Shown one piece after another: positions 1-10,850 of a DNA stretch of 64,000 bases. Both the position numbers and the translations under genes were made by a program. This stretch comes from Microcebus murinus. Taxonomy: Eukaryota; Chordata; Mammalia; Primates; Cheirogaleidae. The stretch's first letter is position 1. Each line of letters opens with the position of its first letter. The notes beneath the pieces are model-generated. The model made no database searches, was not told the origin of the DNA, and saw nothing but the letters and a program-made list of their open reading frames with translations. The DNA lies in assembly GCF_040939455.1 (NCBI RefSeq), contig NC_134116.1, forward strand, positions 69,271,900 to 69,335,899, given 5' to 3'.

Positions 1-84
1 TTCCCTGGGCTCTAGCCTTTTCTGAGAGCCAGGAGGCACAGCCAGGTGTCCTGGTCCTCCGCACCTGCTGGCCTCCCTGTCCCA

Positions 85-420
85 CCCAGGCGCTGCCCGG
101 CCCCCGGGATCCGCTTTGGGCGGTCGGTCCTCCCGGGTTTATTGCAAATCTAAAGACACACATTAAGGGGAGGAGGACTTAAAAGCAAAGAAGCTGGACT
201 GTTCGGAATCACCTGGAATCTCTCAAGCTTCCAGGCTGGCTGAAGCAGGCCAGTCTCAGAGGGTGGTAACCTAGCAACCGTGCAGGTCCCACAGGCCTCC
301 CACAGCCGCGCCGTCTCCTTGCAGCTGAGAAAGGGCTGAAGTGACCGTCTAGGCCAGAGGCGGCTCGGGCATGAGTGCGCATGCGTGTTTGGAAGGGGAG
401 GGGATGAATAGAACAAAGGG
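85..420. promoter_or_regulatory. CpG-enriched segment with NRF1-like site
   Basis: This stretch is GC-rich and holds clearly more CpG dinucleotides than the several kilobases that follow. Positions 376-387 read TGCGCATGCGTG, a close match to the NRF1 palindrome often found in CpG-island promoters. The window starts only 84 bases upstream, so this could be the edge of a CpG island or an isolated GC-rich patch. No exon or splice structure is recognisable. The regulatory role is inferred from composition and one motif only. Confidence 0.3.
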
Positions 421-592
421 CTGGGGTCCTGCCCACTTTACCAGCTTCACCATCCCTTAATTAAAAGCCATTAGTAACTCCAAGGGCGAAAAGCGAGCTG
501 GATGTTGCTTCAGAAAATGCCAGGAGACCCAGCCCAGTGGAGCATCACCATCTTCATAAAGCGGTAATATCTAGGAATAGCTTTTAAGAGCG

Positions 593-795
593 AAGAATAG
601 CTACCGTTTATTGAGTACCTGTTGTGTGCTGGGCACAGTGCTACGATCACAAATATTATTTTATTAAACAGGTAGATGTTATTCATGCCTTTGTTACAGA
701 TGATAAAACCGAGGCTCAGAGCAGTTAGGTCACTTGCCCTGAGTCACACAGCCAGTGAGAAGATCTGGTGCTGCCTCCACCCACAACCCACATCA
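593..795 (-). mobile_element. MIR SINE relic
   Basis: Read on the minus strand this is a MIR. On the plus strand one sees the inverted 3' part (TTTATTGAGTACCTG, then a GTGTGCTGGGCACAGTGCTA-like segment), then the inverted core (ACAGATGATAAAACCGAGGC, TCACACAGCCAGTGAGAAG). It is heavily diverged, as expected for a SINE predating placental radiation. No coding content. Confidence 0.75.
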
Positions 796-3209
796 CAGCC
801 TAGACAGACCTTGGTCTCCTTGCCTGTCGCAGAGGAGAATAATGCCAGTCTTGCCTGTGTCAATGCATCCAAGGAGACAAGTGATAAGAAAATGCTTTGA
901 AAAAGACCAAGTGGGCCATTTAAGGCAGTACTAGGGAAATTCATTCCCCTGTTTTTGCCATAAGCTACTTGTGTAAAAAAACATCTCACATGGATTTGCC
1001 TGTGTCCTCAGAGATAGCACATAAAAAGCTCTTGGAAAATAGGCATTGAATGAACAAACAAATGAGCACATTATAACTAAACTTTTAGGTGTGATCATTA
1101 GGTTCCCCTCTCAGAACAAACGCAAACTATCCTATTTTAAAATTGCTTTAAAATTTCTTTCCTCCAAGCCCCTGGGAAATGCAGTGTCTCTAGCCTCTGA
1201 AAAAACCTCGCCTCCTACAGGTGTGAGTATAAGATGCTATCTTTCCGGTTCCCTGGGAAGAGGTGTGTGTTTGATCAAGTGGAACTGTGCAAAGGTAAGA
1301 AAAGCAAATATTTCATTTGCCAGGAGCCCAAATAGGATAAGAGTACCAACAGCTCTTTAAATGAAGTTATAGTTGTGGCATAAAGTCTCACTTTTGATGA
1401 GAATATTTTTGGGATTCACTCATACCTTCATATAGATTGAATAGATGATGGGCGATGATAGAAAGACATTTGCGTATACTGTTTTTAAACATCAATCAGG
1501 ACAGTTGTGCATGAGGGGTTGGGGGGACCCTTGAAACTGGACACGTGGGGAATATGAAAAAGGTAAGAAAGGTGGCTTTGTGTTCAGTCCCACGAAGGGC
1601 ATGCCTGCTCTCTTACCCACCAGGGTCAGCCCAGCAGGGAGTGCTACAGTCGGCCACAGCTGGAGCTGCCTCTGGGACAGGCGGCTGCCACCAGCCAACA
1701 GCGACTGGAACTCGGTCTGTGCTGGCGGCCAGCTCGATCCGCACCAACATTTGGCAAATGAAGCCCAGAGTGGAAATCTGCCAATTGAGATGAAGCCGTG
1801 CTCTGTGTGTGCTGTTGCTTTGAATCCCAGTGAAATAATCGTGGCTCCACATCTGTAATGCCTTGTGGTTAATCAGATTATGACAGAGGTCAAGGGAGAG
1901 AGACGCAGTCAGCTCGTGACGAGGGAAGCATGTCCGTGGGTGACCGAGAATCATAATAATCATCCTGGCTGGTTTGGGGTTGGGGAGCGGTACTGGGAGG
2001 AGAGCCACACGCCCTGACCTCAAGGGACACCCAGCAGATGGACGTGGAATGGTGATCCCTTCCATCTGGGTAAGCCGTATGTGGGAAATTGGTCGTTAAC
2101 TGTGCCCACTCTTGGGGAAATAGCATATGTTCCAGCTACCCAATATCACCCATGACCAAAACCTTTTAGCGTTTGTAAACAGCCTGGAAGAACAATGAGA
2201 AAACTCTTAACTGGGGTTCTGTTTTTGCCTCCCTTATAAAAGCAAATGAATGGTGTGTTAAAGTAAGGTCTGGTGACTCATTTGCAAGTTTCAGGGCCCG
2301 TAAGTGCTGTCTCAGTCAGGTCCTACAGAAGGACAAGTATCCGCATTTTAAAGAAATTCAGGGCATTTTTGTATGCCTCTAACCCTTGATGTTCCCAATT
2401 GTATTCATGGTGAACACTTTACGTAAAAACAGATGAACAAATAAAATTACTGAGAGATGATTAGCTTTGAAACTCGAAGTATAAACAGTCTTGGTTTCAT
2501 ACACATGCTAATTGTTTTCCACTGGTGCCACTCAGAAAAAGGACCTATATGTAGGAATAATTATTGCCGGAGTATCTGGGGAGATTAGGTGTATGAAAGC
2601 GTATCATATACCTTAAAGGGATGTACAAATGTGGGTGTGTATTTATAGTAACCATAGACTCTATCCTTCCCTCCTAGATCTCTCCTTTCTCTGTGATTAC
2701 ACAGCCTTTACCTACAGCACAAAGGCAAATGAATGGGCCTCCCCAGGTAATGGGAGGGAAGTTGTTCTTCTGCCTGTCACTTTTCTCCCTCTGGCCCTCA
2801 TCTATTCTGTAGGGTTCTGTCCTTTTTCCCATAAGTGCACAGGACTCACAGGCTTTTCCCTGGCAGCTCAGAAGTCCTCCTGCCCCATAGCAGGCCCTCC
2901 AGAACCCACTCTGTCCTGCCCTTCTACCAAATACACATCTTATTTGTGCTAACTTTTCTGGATTGGACCCTTAGTTGATTATGTCCTTGCTCACCAGTGG
3001 CAAAGACCAGACCGTAGACCCATAAAGGCATTACATTTTCTTTGCACATCTGATTTGCAGTAGAGTTAGGGTCCTGTTGCTCACGGGATGGTAGAAGGAG
3101 ACAGGACAACTGCAGGATCCTGCCAGACATAGACAGAAGACATTGATGTGACTTCCCTGACATCGTTCACTGCTTGGGAGTTAGGCTAAGTGTCACCTGA
3201 CTTTAGTCC
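796..3209. other. Unique sequence, no gene recognised
   Basis: I see no recognisable exon, RNA gene or repeat. The short open frames here have no domain, no conserved motif and no plausible splice architecture. A moderately GC-rich patch lies at about 1600-1760. Non-coding or intronic DNA is the simplest reading. Confidence 0.5.
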
Positions 3210-3420
3210 CTGACTTTTCAGTCAGCATTGGCACTTCCTGGCTGCAGATCATGGGCAAGATATTTAATATCTTTAAATGTGTTTCCTAACTTATAAAATG
3301 AGAATGATAACTAGTATCTCTAATTCATAGGGGTGCCCCGAAGATTAAATGAGATAGTTTTTGTAAAATGCTTTGACATTACCTAACACTACTAAGTACT
3401 CAGTAAATACTAGCAATTAT
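3210..3420 (+). mobile_element. MIR SINE relic
   Basis: A sense-strand MIR core with the typical order: a CACTTCCTGGCTG-type segment, a GGGCAAGATATTTAATATC segment (the GGGCAAGTTACTTAACCTC region), CTTATAAAATGAGAATGATA, AAGATTAAATGAGATA, and a 3' end with CTCAGTAAATACTAG. It is diverged and non-coding. Confidence 0.75.
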
Positions 3421-6400
3421 GAGCCAGCCTGTGATCTTGCGCATGGGTATGAAGTCTACCATTTTGCTGGACTTTGGAGCTTGGGGTCCAGAGAGTACCC
3501 AAAGATAGGATGGATGCTTACAAGCAGGTTGGTTAGAGAAACATTCTTGTTTCAATTTCTGCTGCACAAGGAAAACTCAAATGATCTTGTATTAGTACTC
3601 ATTTGCCACATGAAAAAATGAATATCATAAAAATGAATATCCATTTGTGGAAGGTTTTATTCCATGTGCATTGTCTCGTATAATGGCATCAGTGCAATGA
3701 GATGAGAGGCTAATCATCAAACCCTGACTTTGTCCAAATGAAGGGGTATCTGAGAACTAGGACTCACAGGACCCCAATATCTTGTTCCGAGGCATCAGAG
3801 AAACAAGTCACTGTTACCTTCCAACAGGTTATGCCAGTTGTCTGTGGAAACTCCACAAGTGAGCACACGTTTCACATAATCCACATTCGCTCCCAAAACG
3901 ATCTCTAAAAATCTCAAGAGCCTTCTTCTCAAATAAACTCAGCCAGAAGCGTCTTCTGGGAAACCGATGGACAGTCTGAATGACTGCAAGCTCGTGTCTA
4001 ACTTGGTAGAACATCCTGGGTTATTTATAGAACGGCTTATATTTGGCTAAATATAAGCTTTCATTTTCCTCAAAGAGGTGAGGATGAATCTTTAAAAATA
4101 AATAAGTAAATAAAATTTAAGGAAAGTGTGAAAAATAAAGAAATAAAAAGCAAGTCATTCTCAGAGCTACTGGAATTTAGCAAAAGGGAAGACTGTCTCG
4201 ACATGTCCCAAAGTTAGTGGCATCTTTTCCTGGCATTATTTTCCTGCCAGTTTGCCGAAATCTTTAGCAGAACTCTGACCCAGCATTTCTCCCAAACCTC
4301 TACCTACTCGTTAGCAAGAACACTGTTGATTAAAGGTTCAACCAGTTTAAATTGAATAATTGAATCTGATCCATTGTGTGTGTGCGTGCATCCTTTCAGC
4401 TAATGTGAAGGTACATTAGGAAAAAAACACTTAGTCCCTTAGACAGCCTGCTCCCTGCCCCCTCTCTGTGTCTGTCTCTAGGATAGAGTCCAGTTGTGCA
4501 AAGAGAGGGGGTCGTACTCTCATATCACTGGGGAGAAGTGACCCCCACCCTTACGTGGCCCTTGCCTGTATGTGAGCTATTGTCTCCTGTCTCCGGAGAG
4601 ATGGTCCTGTCCCTCTTGGACGCTGCTGGCCCCAGACTCTGGCTGATTTAAGCCATGACTTGGTGTCTCTTTGGTTGGTGAAGGACCAGGAGTACTTTCT
4701 GGATAAAGTTGCCTCTCTTTGAATCTGGCTATCCCCAGATCCCTGAGTGTCTGCTGCATCTTTGGTTCAGCCCAAACTCTGCAGCAGCCATGGCAGACTG
4801 ACTTGCAGGTCCCCTGGCCATCAGCTTGACATCCATGGCCCGTGGGTACTGGCAGCAGCCTGAAAAACTACACCGAGGGGCACCACTCTGTCTGCTGCTG
4901 TGGCCTAAGTTGGCCTTTCCCCAAGTTGCTCTAGATAGTAGATCTTAAGAGGTCATAACTTTCCTGAGTTGTCAATATTAACTTCCCTCATCCAATATAC
5001 CTATCTCTCTCTCTCACGCCTAAGAAGGTTCTGTGTCGTCGGCTATCAGGCCTCCTGGCTTTGCTCAAAGACAAGGGGTTATCTTAGAGGAAAACCCTAT
5101 AATCTGCATCTTTCAGGCGTGATTGTTGACATATTAAAGGTGGATGGTAGTAAACGTGTAAAGGCATGCAGCAAATTCTCTATCCTGACAGGGACCTGGT
5201 TTGCAGGGCTATTGCTCCGTTGCAGAATCCTAATTTGCACAGGAGAAGCTCAATATTATCTCCAACGTTCTCTCTGCAATCTTCTGTAATATTTGTCAAG
5301 CCCATCCCCATCCTGGCATATAGATAAAACATTGAGCCAAGAAAGACCAAGGTTATCAACTCAGGTAGGCAAAAAGAAAGCACATTCATAGATTTTTAAA
5401 TACTGTCCCTACTACATATGTAACCCCCACTCCCACCCCATTTCACACGCTCCGTATTTGTTTCCAAAATCATCCCTACATATTTCAAGGAAGCCTCTTT
5501 GCCAGATAAACTCAGTTAGAGGCAGAGCACTCATTTCACACTGATGAAAAATCTTATATGTTAGGCACATTCACCACACACACTATGTCCCCAACCAAAC
5601 ACAGACATTCTTTTATCTTTTTTTCTGGACAGGATTGGTGCTTTGCAAACAGAAAGGGGAAACATCATCATTGGTCTCAATGCTATAAAATAAAATCCAG
5701 AAGAAAGACAACATATTTATTCTGCACAGGGGATTTGGGCATGGAAAAGTGTTAGATCTGATCTAAATGAATAGCATGGGGCACACAAATAAAGGACAAA
5801 GAGGTCTCCCAGAGGCAGGAGATGCTGCAGAGCAGGTTTGCAAGTTCCCTTAATGCCGAGCAGAGCTGAGAGCTTTAGATATATGGGGCCCTGCCTTCAG
5901 CCTGTGTCCATGTGGGTTTCAGCTGTTGACTAAGGAAATTGAGGGATATTGTTTGTTTCCATCAACCCAGGAAAGCATGAGGGTGCCAGCAGCTATGTCC
6001 AACGCATGAAAAGCAAAGGTAATTTGAAATATGGAGCTCGTTTTCCTGAGAAAAGCAAAGGAAAAAGACACCGAAGCGTGGAGCCACGGAGCCAGCTGGG
6101 AGAGTGGTGGCAGGGGCTGCTTCTTACAGAGTCCTGTTTGCTAACAGACAGGCAAGGCCGGTGACACGGGAGCGTTCGCTGGCTGTCAGATCATTTTCAG
6201 AAGCAGCAATTCACATCATGTTAATAGCTCAGTCTATAATTAGGCGTATTTATCCATGTCCCCGTGATCTGTCTCCTGCCTTTCTGAGCTTGGTTTCCTC
6301 CAAGAACAAATAATCCCAATGAGTTATGACTCTCCAGAGTGGCAAGTGGGCGTGTGTATGCATGTGCTGAAAGCCCTGTTATCAAATGGTCTCAGTGCAA

Positions 6401-7155
6401 TCTTCTTATTGTTCAAATATGTGGGTTGAGACGGTCTATTCTCATGGGAAGCAGAGTCTTCAGTGCTTAGCAGAAAGGTCTGGGAAGCAAAACACATTCT
6501 CTCTGCCACAAACTCCCTGATTGTGCTATTTCTGTCTTCCTATATTAGCTCAAATGAGCACACCTTTACAGTTGACTTCAAGACGCTTGGGAACATGATA
6601 AATAAGAGCAATTAGTCAATTAACATTTTTGTTTAAGTATTTGGGAAGCCACAAAAGCTGCCACAGGTTGAAGAGCATGACAGTAGCTATATGCTTTTCT
6701 CCTTTTCTTTATTTCAGCAGATTGTGCAACTCAAGAAGGAAGACGTTCTCATCAGTTGGACTGATTCATTATGCATGGGCTGATAAGGCAATTGGAAGAA
6801 AGTTGGGTGGCCCAGCATTTTACTGGGCTTTAATCAGCTTGATTCTCCGTGTCTGTGAGATCCCCAGTGTGGTCTTTCTGCCAGAAAACTGACGCACAGA
6901 GACCACCATTTGTCCTTTTCTCATTTTCTAGGGAAGCCAAGGAATCAGCCAGCTGCTGCCAAGCTTCTTGCTCCCTGGGAAACTGTGTTCATGCACAAAT
7001 AATATGCACCCTCCAAATTCTAACTCCTCCACTGGGGCTTTCCATCATTCTGGTGTGGGGCACCCTCCAATCCAGGCTGCCAGTCATGAGAAGATACAAT
7101 AAATATAAGCTGTTCCAGATAGATGCTTTCTAGAAATACGGATCAGAATCCCCTC
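3421..7155. other. Unique sequence, no gene recognised
   Basis: This 3.7-kb stretch shows no recognisable coding exon or RNA gene. Open frames are short and have no recognisable domain. A block at about 6170-6260 is rich in homeodomain-like TAATTA-type words and could be a conserved non-coding element, which I cannot test without alignment. Confidence 0.5.
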
Positions 7156-7385
7156 TTTACAAACAAAGGTCTATTGATTGCTTATTCTGTCACAGTAGTA
7201 TCTCATTTCATGCAGAGAAAAGTCCTGAACGTGAGTATTTTCATATCCCCATTTTCCAGCTAAGTGAACTGATGCACAGCAAGGGGAAGTTACTGGCTCA
7301 GAGACTTGCCACTAATATGAGGCTTCAGTGAGAGTCAAACCCTGGTCTGCTGTGTGTACAGCCTGTGCTACTACCACTTTGTCAT
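7156..7385 (-). mobile_element. MIR SINE relic
   Basis: An inverted MIR: CCCCATTTTCCAGCTAAG, then GATGCACAGCAAGGGGAAG and a GAGTCAAACCCTGGTCTG segment corresponding to the inverted tRNA-related head. It is degraded and non-coding. Confidence 0.65.
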
Positions 7386-8005
7386 ACTGTCACGGAATCG
7401 CAGTTCTTGCTTCCTGTCTGAGCAGGCTGCCTCTTCTAACTGAAAGAGAAGCGTATTTGCACTGAGCTTTTGTCGACTGATATGGGAGAATAAAATGTTA
7501 GCAATTTTTATTCCACTAATCCATAGCCCCTAATTTACCCAGATTATTGGCTATTTTCAATCCTTCCAGGTAAAGGCCAAGGACTCTGGATAATGCTGAA
7601 TGTTCTCACACTATTATATATTTATATGGAAAATATCAATTGTTAAAATAAATGAAAAAATACATTTATACTAAAGCTCAGCTCCATGACTCACAGACTT
7701 CAATAATCAGAGCTACTATCAGTTTATAGCATTTGTTTGGTAGAAACAGGTCATATGATGTTAATTTCATGAAGTCTAAATTTCAAGTTGCTATCAGACA
7801 ATATCAGAAGCTCCTGATATTGAAGTCAAGCTTGGATAAGTACATCAAATAAAAAGCATGATGAAACTGTGCACAGTCACTAAACCCTAATCTGTTTGAG
7901 TAGGACTTCCTATGTATTATAAACTGCCCACTCTAGGGCTGCATAGACTGGGAATATAGAAGTCAAGCAGCCTGAGAAACTTATTTGAGACAACAGCATC
8001 CACCA
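7386..8005. other. No gene recognised
   Basis: AT-rich unique DNA, with the highest AT content around 7600-7680. I see no exon, RNA gene or identifiable repeat. Confidence 0.45.
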
Positions 8006-8019
8006 CCTCCATTACATCT
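8006..8019. repeat. Target-site duplication of Alu (left copy)
   Basis: CCTCCATTACATCT occurs here and again, identically, at 8312-8325, bracketing the Alu. This 14-bp direct repeat marks L1-mediated insertion. Confidence 0.85.
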
Positions 8020-8311
8020 CTCTCTTTTTTTTTAAAGAAATAGGTCTGTGCCCAGGCTAGAGTGCAGTGGTGCGATCATAGCTCACTGTAATCTCAAACT
8101 CCTGGGCTCAAGCGATCCTTCTGGCACAGCCTCCTGAGTGGCTGGACTACAGGCAAGCACCATTATACCCAGCTAACTTTTTAAAATTTTTGGTAGAGAT
8201 GGAGTCTCATTATATTGCCCAAGCTAGTCTTGAACTCTTGGCCTCAAGCAGTCCTCCCACCTTGGCCTCTCAAAGTGCTAGGGTTACAAGGCATGAGGCA
8301 CCATGCCCAAT
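8020..8311 (-). mobile_element. Old dimeric Alu (AluJ-like), minus strand
   Basis: A full dimeric Alu in antisense. The inverted tail (T-rich, 8025-8033) comes first, then the right monomer (GTGCCCAGGCTAGAGTGCAG), a linker near 8180, and the left monomer ending in an inverted GGCATGGTGCCTCATGCC-type start. It lacks the lemur linker insertion and is well diverged, so it is older than the lemur-type Alus in this window. It has a perfect 14-bp duplication. Open frames inside it are artefacts. Confidence 0.93.
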
Positions 8312-8325
8312 CCTCCATTACATCT
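8312..8325. repeat. Target-site duplication of Alu (right copy)
   Basis: Second copy of the 14-bp repeat seen at 8006-8019, directly abutting the 5' end of the antisense Alu. Confidence 0.85.
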
Positions 8326-8439
8326 TTACAAAGCTCTTCTTAAGCTGCAAACCAGATTTGAGTTTTATCTCCAATCCTTTCTTCTTGCAAAAACTATTGA
8401 CAAAAGGATGAATGACAAAAGGAAAGGTAATAACTAAGT

Positions 8440-8625
8440 CAGTGGTTCTCCAAATGTGATGCTGGGACCCCTATTTCACCTTGATATGCCTGCTAACCAT
8501 TCAGGTTCTTGGTTCCTACCCAAGACTTAATGAATCAGAATCTCTAGGGTTGGCCCAGGAATCTCAATTTTAATAAGCTTCTGAGATGATTTCCCAAGTC
8601 CTCTAAAATTTGTGAGCTATTTAGT
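8440..8625 (+). mobile_element. hAT-Charlie MITE relic (MER58/MER3-like)
   Basis: It begins with CAGTGGTTCTCCAAATGTG, a hAT-Charlie terminal inverted repeat, followed by ATGAATCAGAATCTCTAGGG and a CAGGAATCTCAATTTTAATAAG segment typical of the MER58/MER3 group. The 3' terminal repeat is decayed. It is non-autonomous with no coding content. Confidence 0.6.
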
Positions 8626-8839
8626 AGTCAGTAAGCTCTGTACTAAGTCCCTAAATTAATTAACTAAAAAAATGTTAAAAGATTAGAGACATTGGTAGTG
8701 CCAAATTATATCAATGTTTAAGGTCATTTTGTGTTTTTAAAGAATAATGACTTAGTTTCACAACAATGGTACATGGTTATCATTTACAAATTTAAGAGAT
8801 AAGATCAAAAGACATTGGAGAGACATATGTGTTCATGGG

Positions 8840-9276
8840 TTGAAATATGGAACTCAATATAATAAAGATGTCAATGGTTCCTAAATTGACCTAACAAAAT
8901 CCCAGAAGGACTCTTTGTAAATACAGACAAGTTGGTTCTAAAATATGTATAGTAAAGCAAAGAAATTAGAATAGCTCAATAATTTTGAAAATGAAGAATA
9001 AAATTAGAGGAATAACAATACATAATTTAAAAGTTTATTACATAGCTACAGTAATCAAGGCAGCATAGTATTCGCAGACAGACAGACAGTGAGACCAATG
9101 GAACAGAATAGAGAGAACATAAATAGACCTCCTAGAAGTACAACCAACTGATTTTTTTTATAACAGTGCAAAAAATTCAATTGAGAAAGAATAATCTTTT
9201 CAACAAATGGTATTGGACCAATTGGATATTCATAGGCAAAAAAAAAAAAAAATTAACTTTAACCTAAACATCATAC
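8840..9276 (+). mobile_element. Old L1 fragment (ORF2 C-terminal region)
   Basis: This resembles mammalian-wide L1 ORF2 sequence: AATCAAGGCAGCATAGTATT, AGACCAATGGAACAGAATAG and ATCTTTTCAACAAATGGTAT occur in the expected order. All frames are broken. It ends near an internal A-run at 9239-9252. Non-functional relic. Confidence 0.75.
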
Positions 9277-9284
9277 AATATCCT

Positions 9285-9478
9285 TACTCTGCTTCACTTT
9301 TCTTCATAGAACTTTTCACTACATTGGATATCATATTTATTTTTAAATTGTCTGTCTCTTAACAGTATAGTGTAAGCCCTACGAAGACACGTACTTCATT
9401 TGTTTTGTTTACTGTTGTATCTTCATAATCTAGAACGATGATTGGCATATAGTACATGTTCACTAATCTGACATCTAA
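9285..9478 (+). mobile_element. L2 LINE 3' end relic
   Basis: It contains the order typical of L2 3' ends: TGTAAGCCCTACGAAGAC, TTTGTTTTGTTTACTGTTGT, then a GATTGGCATATAGTACATG-like segment (the GCCTGGCACATAGTAGG region). It is diverged and non-coding. Confidence 0.6.
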
Positions 9479-9479
9479 T

Positions 9480-10040
9480 AAAAAAATCAGGTATGCAAAG
9501 AGGCAAGAGAATGTGCTAGATACTTAGGAGAAAAATCAATTAGTACAAACAGATGCAGAAATGACAGAGATGATGGAATTAGTAGACAAAGACATTACAA
9601 CATTTATTTGAAATCTTATAAGTATTCTCCAGAACGTAAAGGAAAACACAAACATGATGAGGACAAAAATAGAAGATATAAAAATGAATCAAATAGAACT
9701 TCTAAAAATGAAAAATACAGTATGTGAAATGAAAAATACACTAGATAGAATTAGTATAGCAGTACTAATTAGCCACAGATTACTTCAAAGATACTTCAAA
9801 GATACTTCACAGATACTTCAAAAGAGACTAGTAAACATAACAATAGAAACTATCCAGAACAAAGCACAGAGAGAAAAAAAGACTGGGGATAAAATGAACA
9901 ATAACCTGTGGGACAATATGAAGTGGTCTAACACATGTGTAATATGAGTCCAAGAAGCAGGAGGTGAGCATTTTTTAAAAACTTGAAAACATAATGGCTG
10001 AAAATCTCCCAAATTTAATGAACATTATAACCCTACCAAT
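9480..10040 (+). pseudogene. Old L1 ORF1 remnant, interrupted by a younger L1
   Basis: This is a decayed L1 ORF1, coiled coil to start of the RNA-binding domain. An open stretch at 9654-9947 keeps ORF1-like text (for example NQIELLKMKNTVCEMKNTLD and ending NLWDNMKWSNTCV). The reading frame then fails. The homology resumes after the nested L1 at about 10743 (CCTACCAAGGCCCATCATAA). The element belongs to an old mammalian L1 subfamily and encodes nothing functional. Confidence 0.7.
9778..9823 (+). repeat. Four-copy 11-bp tandem repeat inside L1 ORF1 relic
   Basis: Four consecutive near-copies of GATACTTCAAA (11 bp) are visible. They sit in the coiled-coil region of the L1 relic and probably arose by local slippage. 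Confidence 0.75.
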
Positions 10041-10049
10041 CAAAGAAAT

Positions 10050-10742
10050 AGAAATACCATTTGACCCAGCAATAGCATTGTTGGGCATCTACCCAAAAGA
10101 ACACAAGTCACTCTATTATAAAAACATTTGCACCCAAATGTTTATGGCAGCACAATTCACTATTGCATAGTCATGGAAACTACCCAAGTGCCCGTCAATT
10201 CATGAGTGGATAACTAAAATGTGGTATATGCTCACAATGTAATATTACTCAATCCTAAGAAAGAACAGTGAGCTAGCACCGTTTATGCTATCCTGGATTA
10301 AGCTTAAGCCCGTAATACACAAGATCTGGAAAATGGGCTACACATCCACTCGCCATCAAATTGGTACTGACTGACTAAAACCATGGTGCTCAAAAAATGT
10401 TAGTGTTCAACAGGGATTGGCGGTGGAGGGAAACCCACACCTTAAGGATGTGGCAAGCATTGTGCAGGGAAGGGATTACTTCTATCCCTTTTTAGGGAGA
10501 GGCAAAGATATACACTGTAACCAAAATGTCTTAAAAAAAATAAAATCTGTTATCGGGAGGTGGGCAGGTGGAAGGGGGTAGGAGGGGAAAGGTATAAACT
10601 TACCTGGTGGGTGCAGTGCACACCACCTGGAGACTGGACACGCTTGAAGCTCTGGCATAGTGGGGTGGGGGAGGGGGCAGGGGCAAGATATGTAACCCTA
10701 ACAATATTTGTACCCCCATAATATGAGGTAAAAAAAAAAAAA
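10050..10742 (+). mobile_element. 5'-truncated L1 3' end, nested in an older L1
   Basis: It matches the 3' end of the full-length L1 at 16950-23482: ACCATTTGACCCAGCAAT, GGGCATCTACCCAAA, AATGTTTATGGCAGCACAAT, AAGTGCCC, then a G-rich 3' UTR and TACCCCCATAATATG before an A12 tail (10731-10742). The ORF2 end is broken by substitutions. Flanking sequence on both sides is old L1 ORF1, so this insertion is nested. A target-site duplication is not clear. Confidence 0.8.
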
Positions 10743-10850
10743 GGAGAAGAAACATGAAGAAAATCCTACCAAGGCCCATCATAATCAAATTGCTGAAAAA
10801 CAGTGATTTAAAAAAAAACAATAACAAAACTACCAGCTGAGCATAATATC
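10743..10850 (+). pseudogene. Continuation of the old L1 ORF1 relic
   Basis: GGCCCATCATAATCAAATTG and GCTGAAAAACAGTGATTTAA belong to the L1 ORF1 RNA-binding region. They continue the relic that stops at about 10040. Short and broken. Confidence 0.6.

Noticed and set aside
9778..9823. CRISPR-like regular repeats
   Set aside because: The units are 11 bp and contiguous without spacers, and they lie in an L1 relic. They are a slippage tandem repeat.
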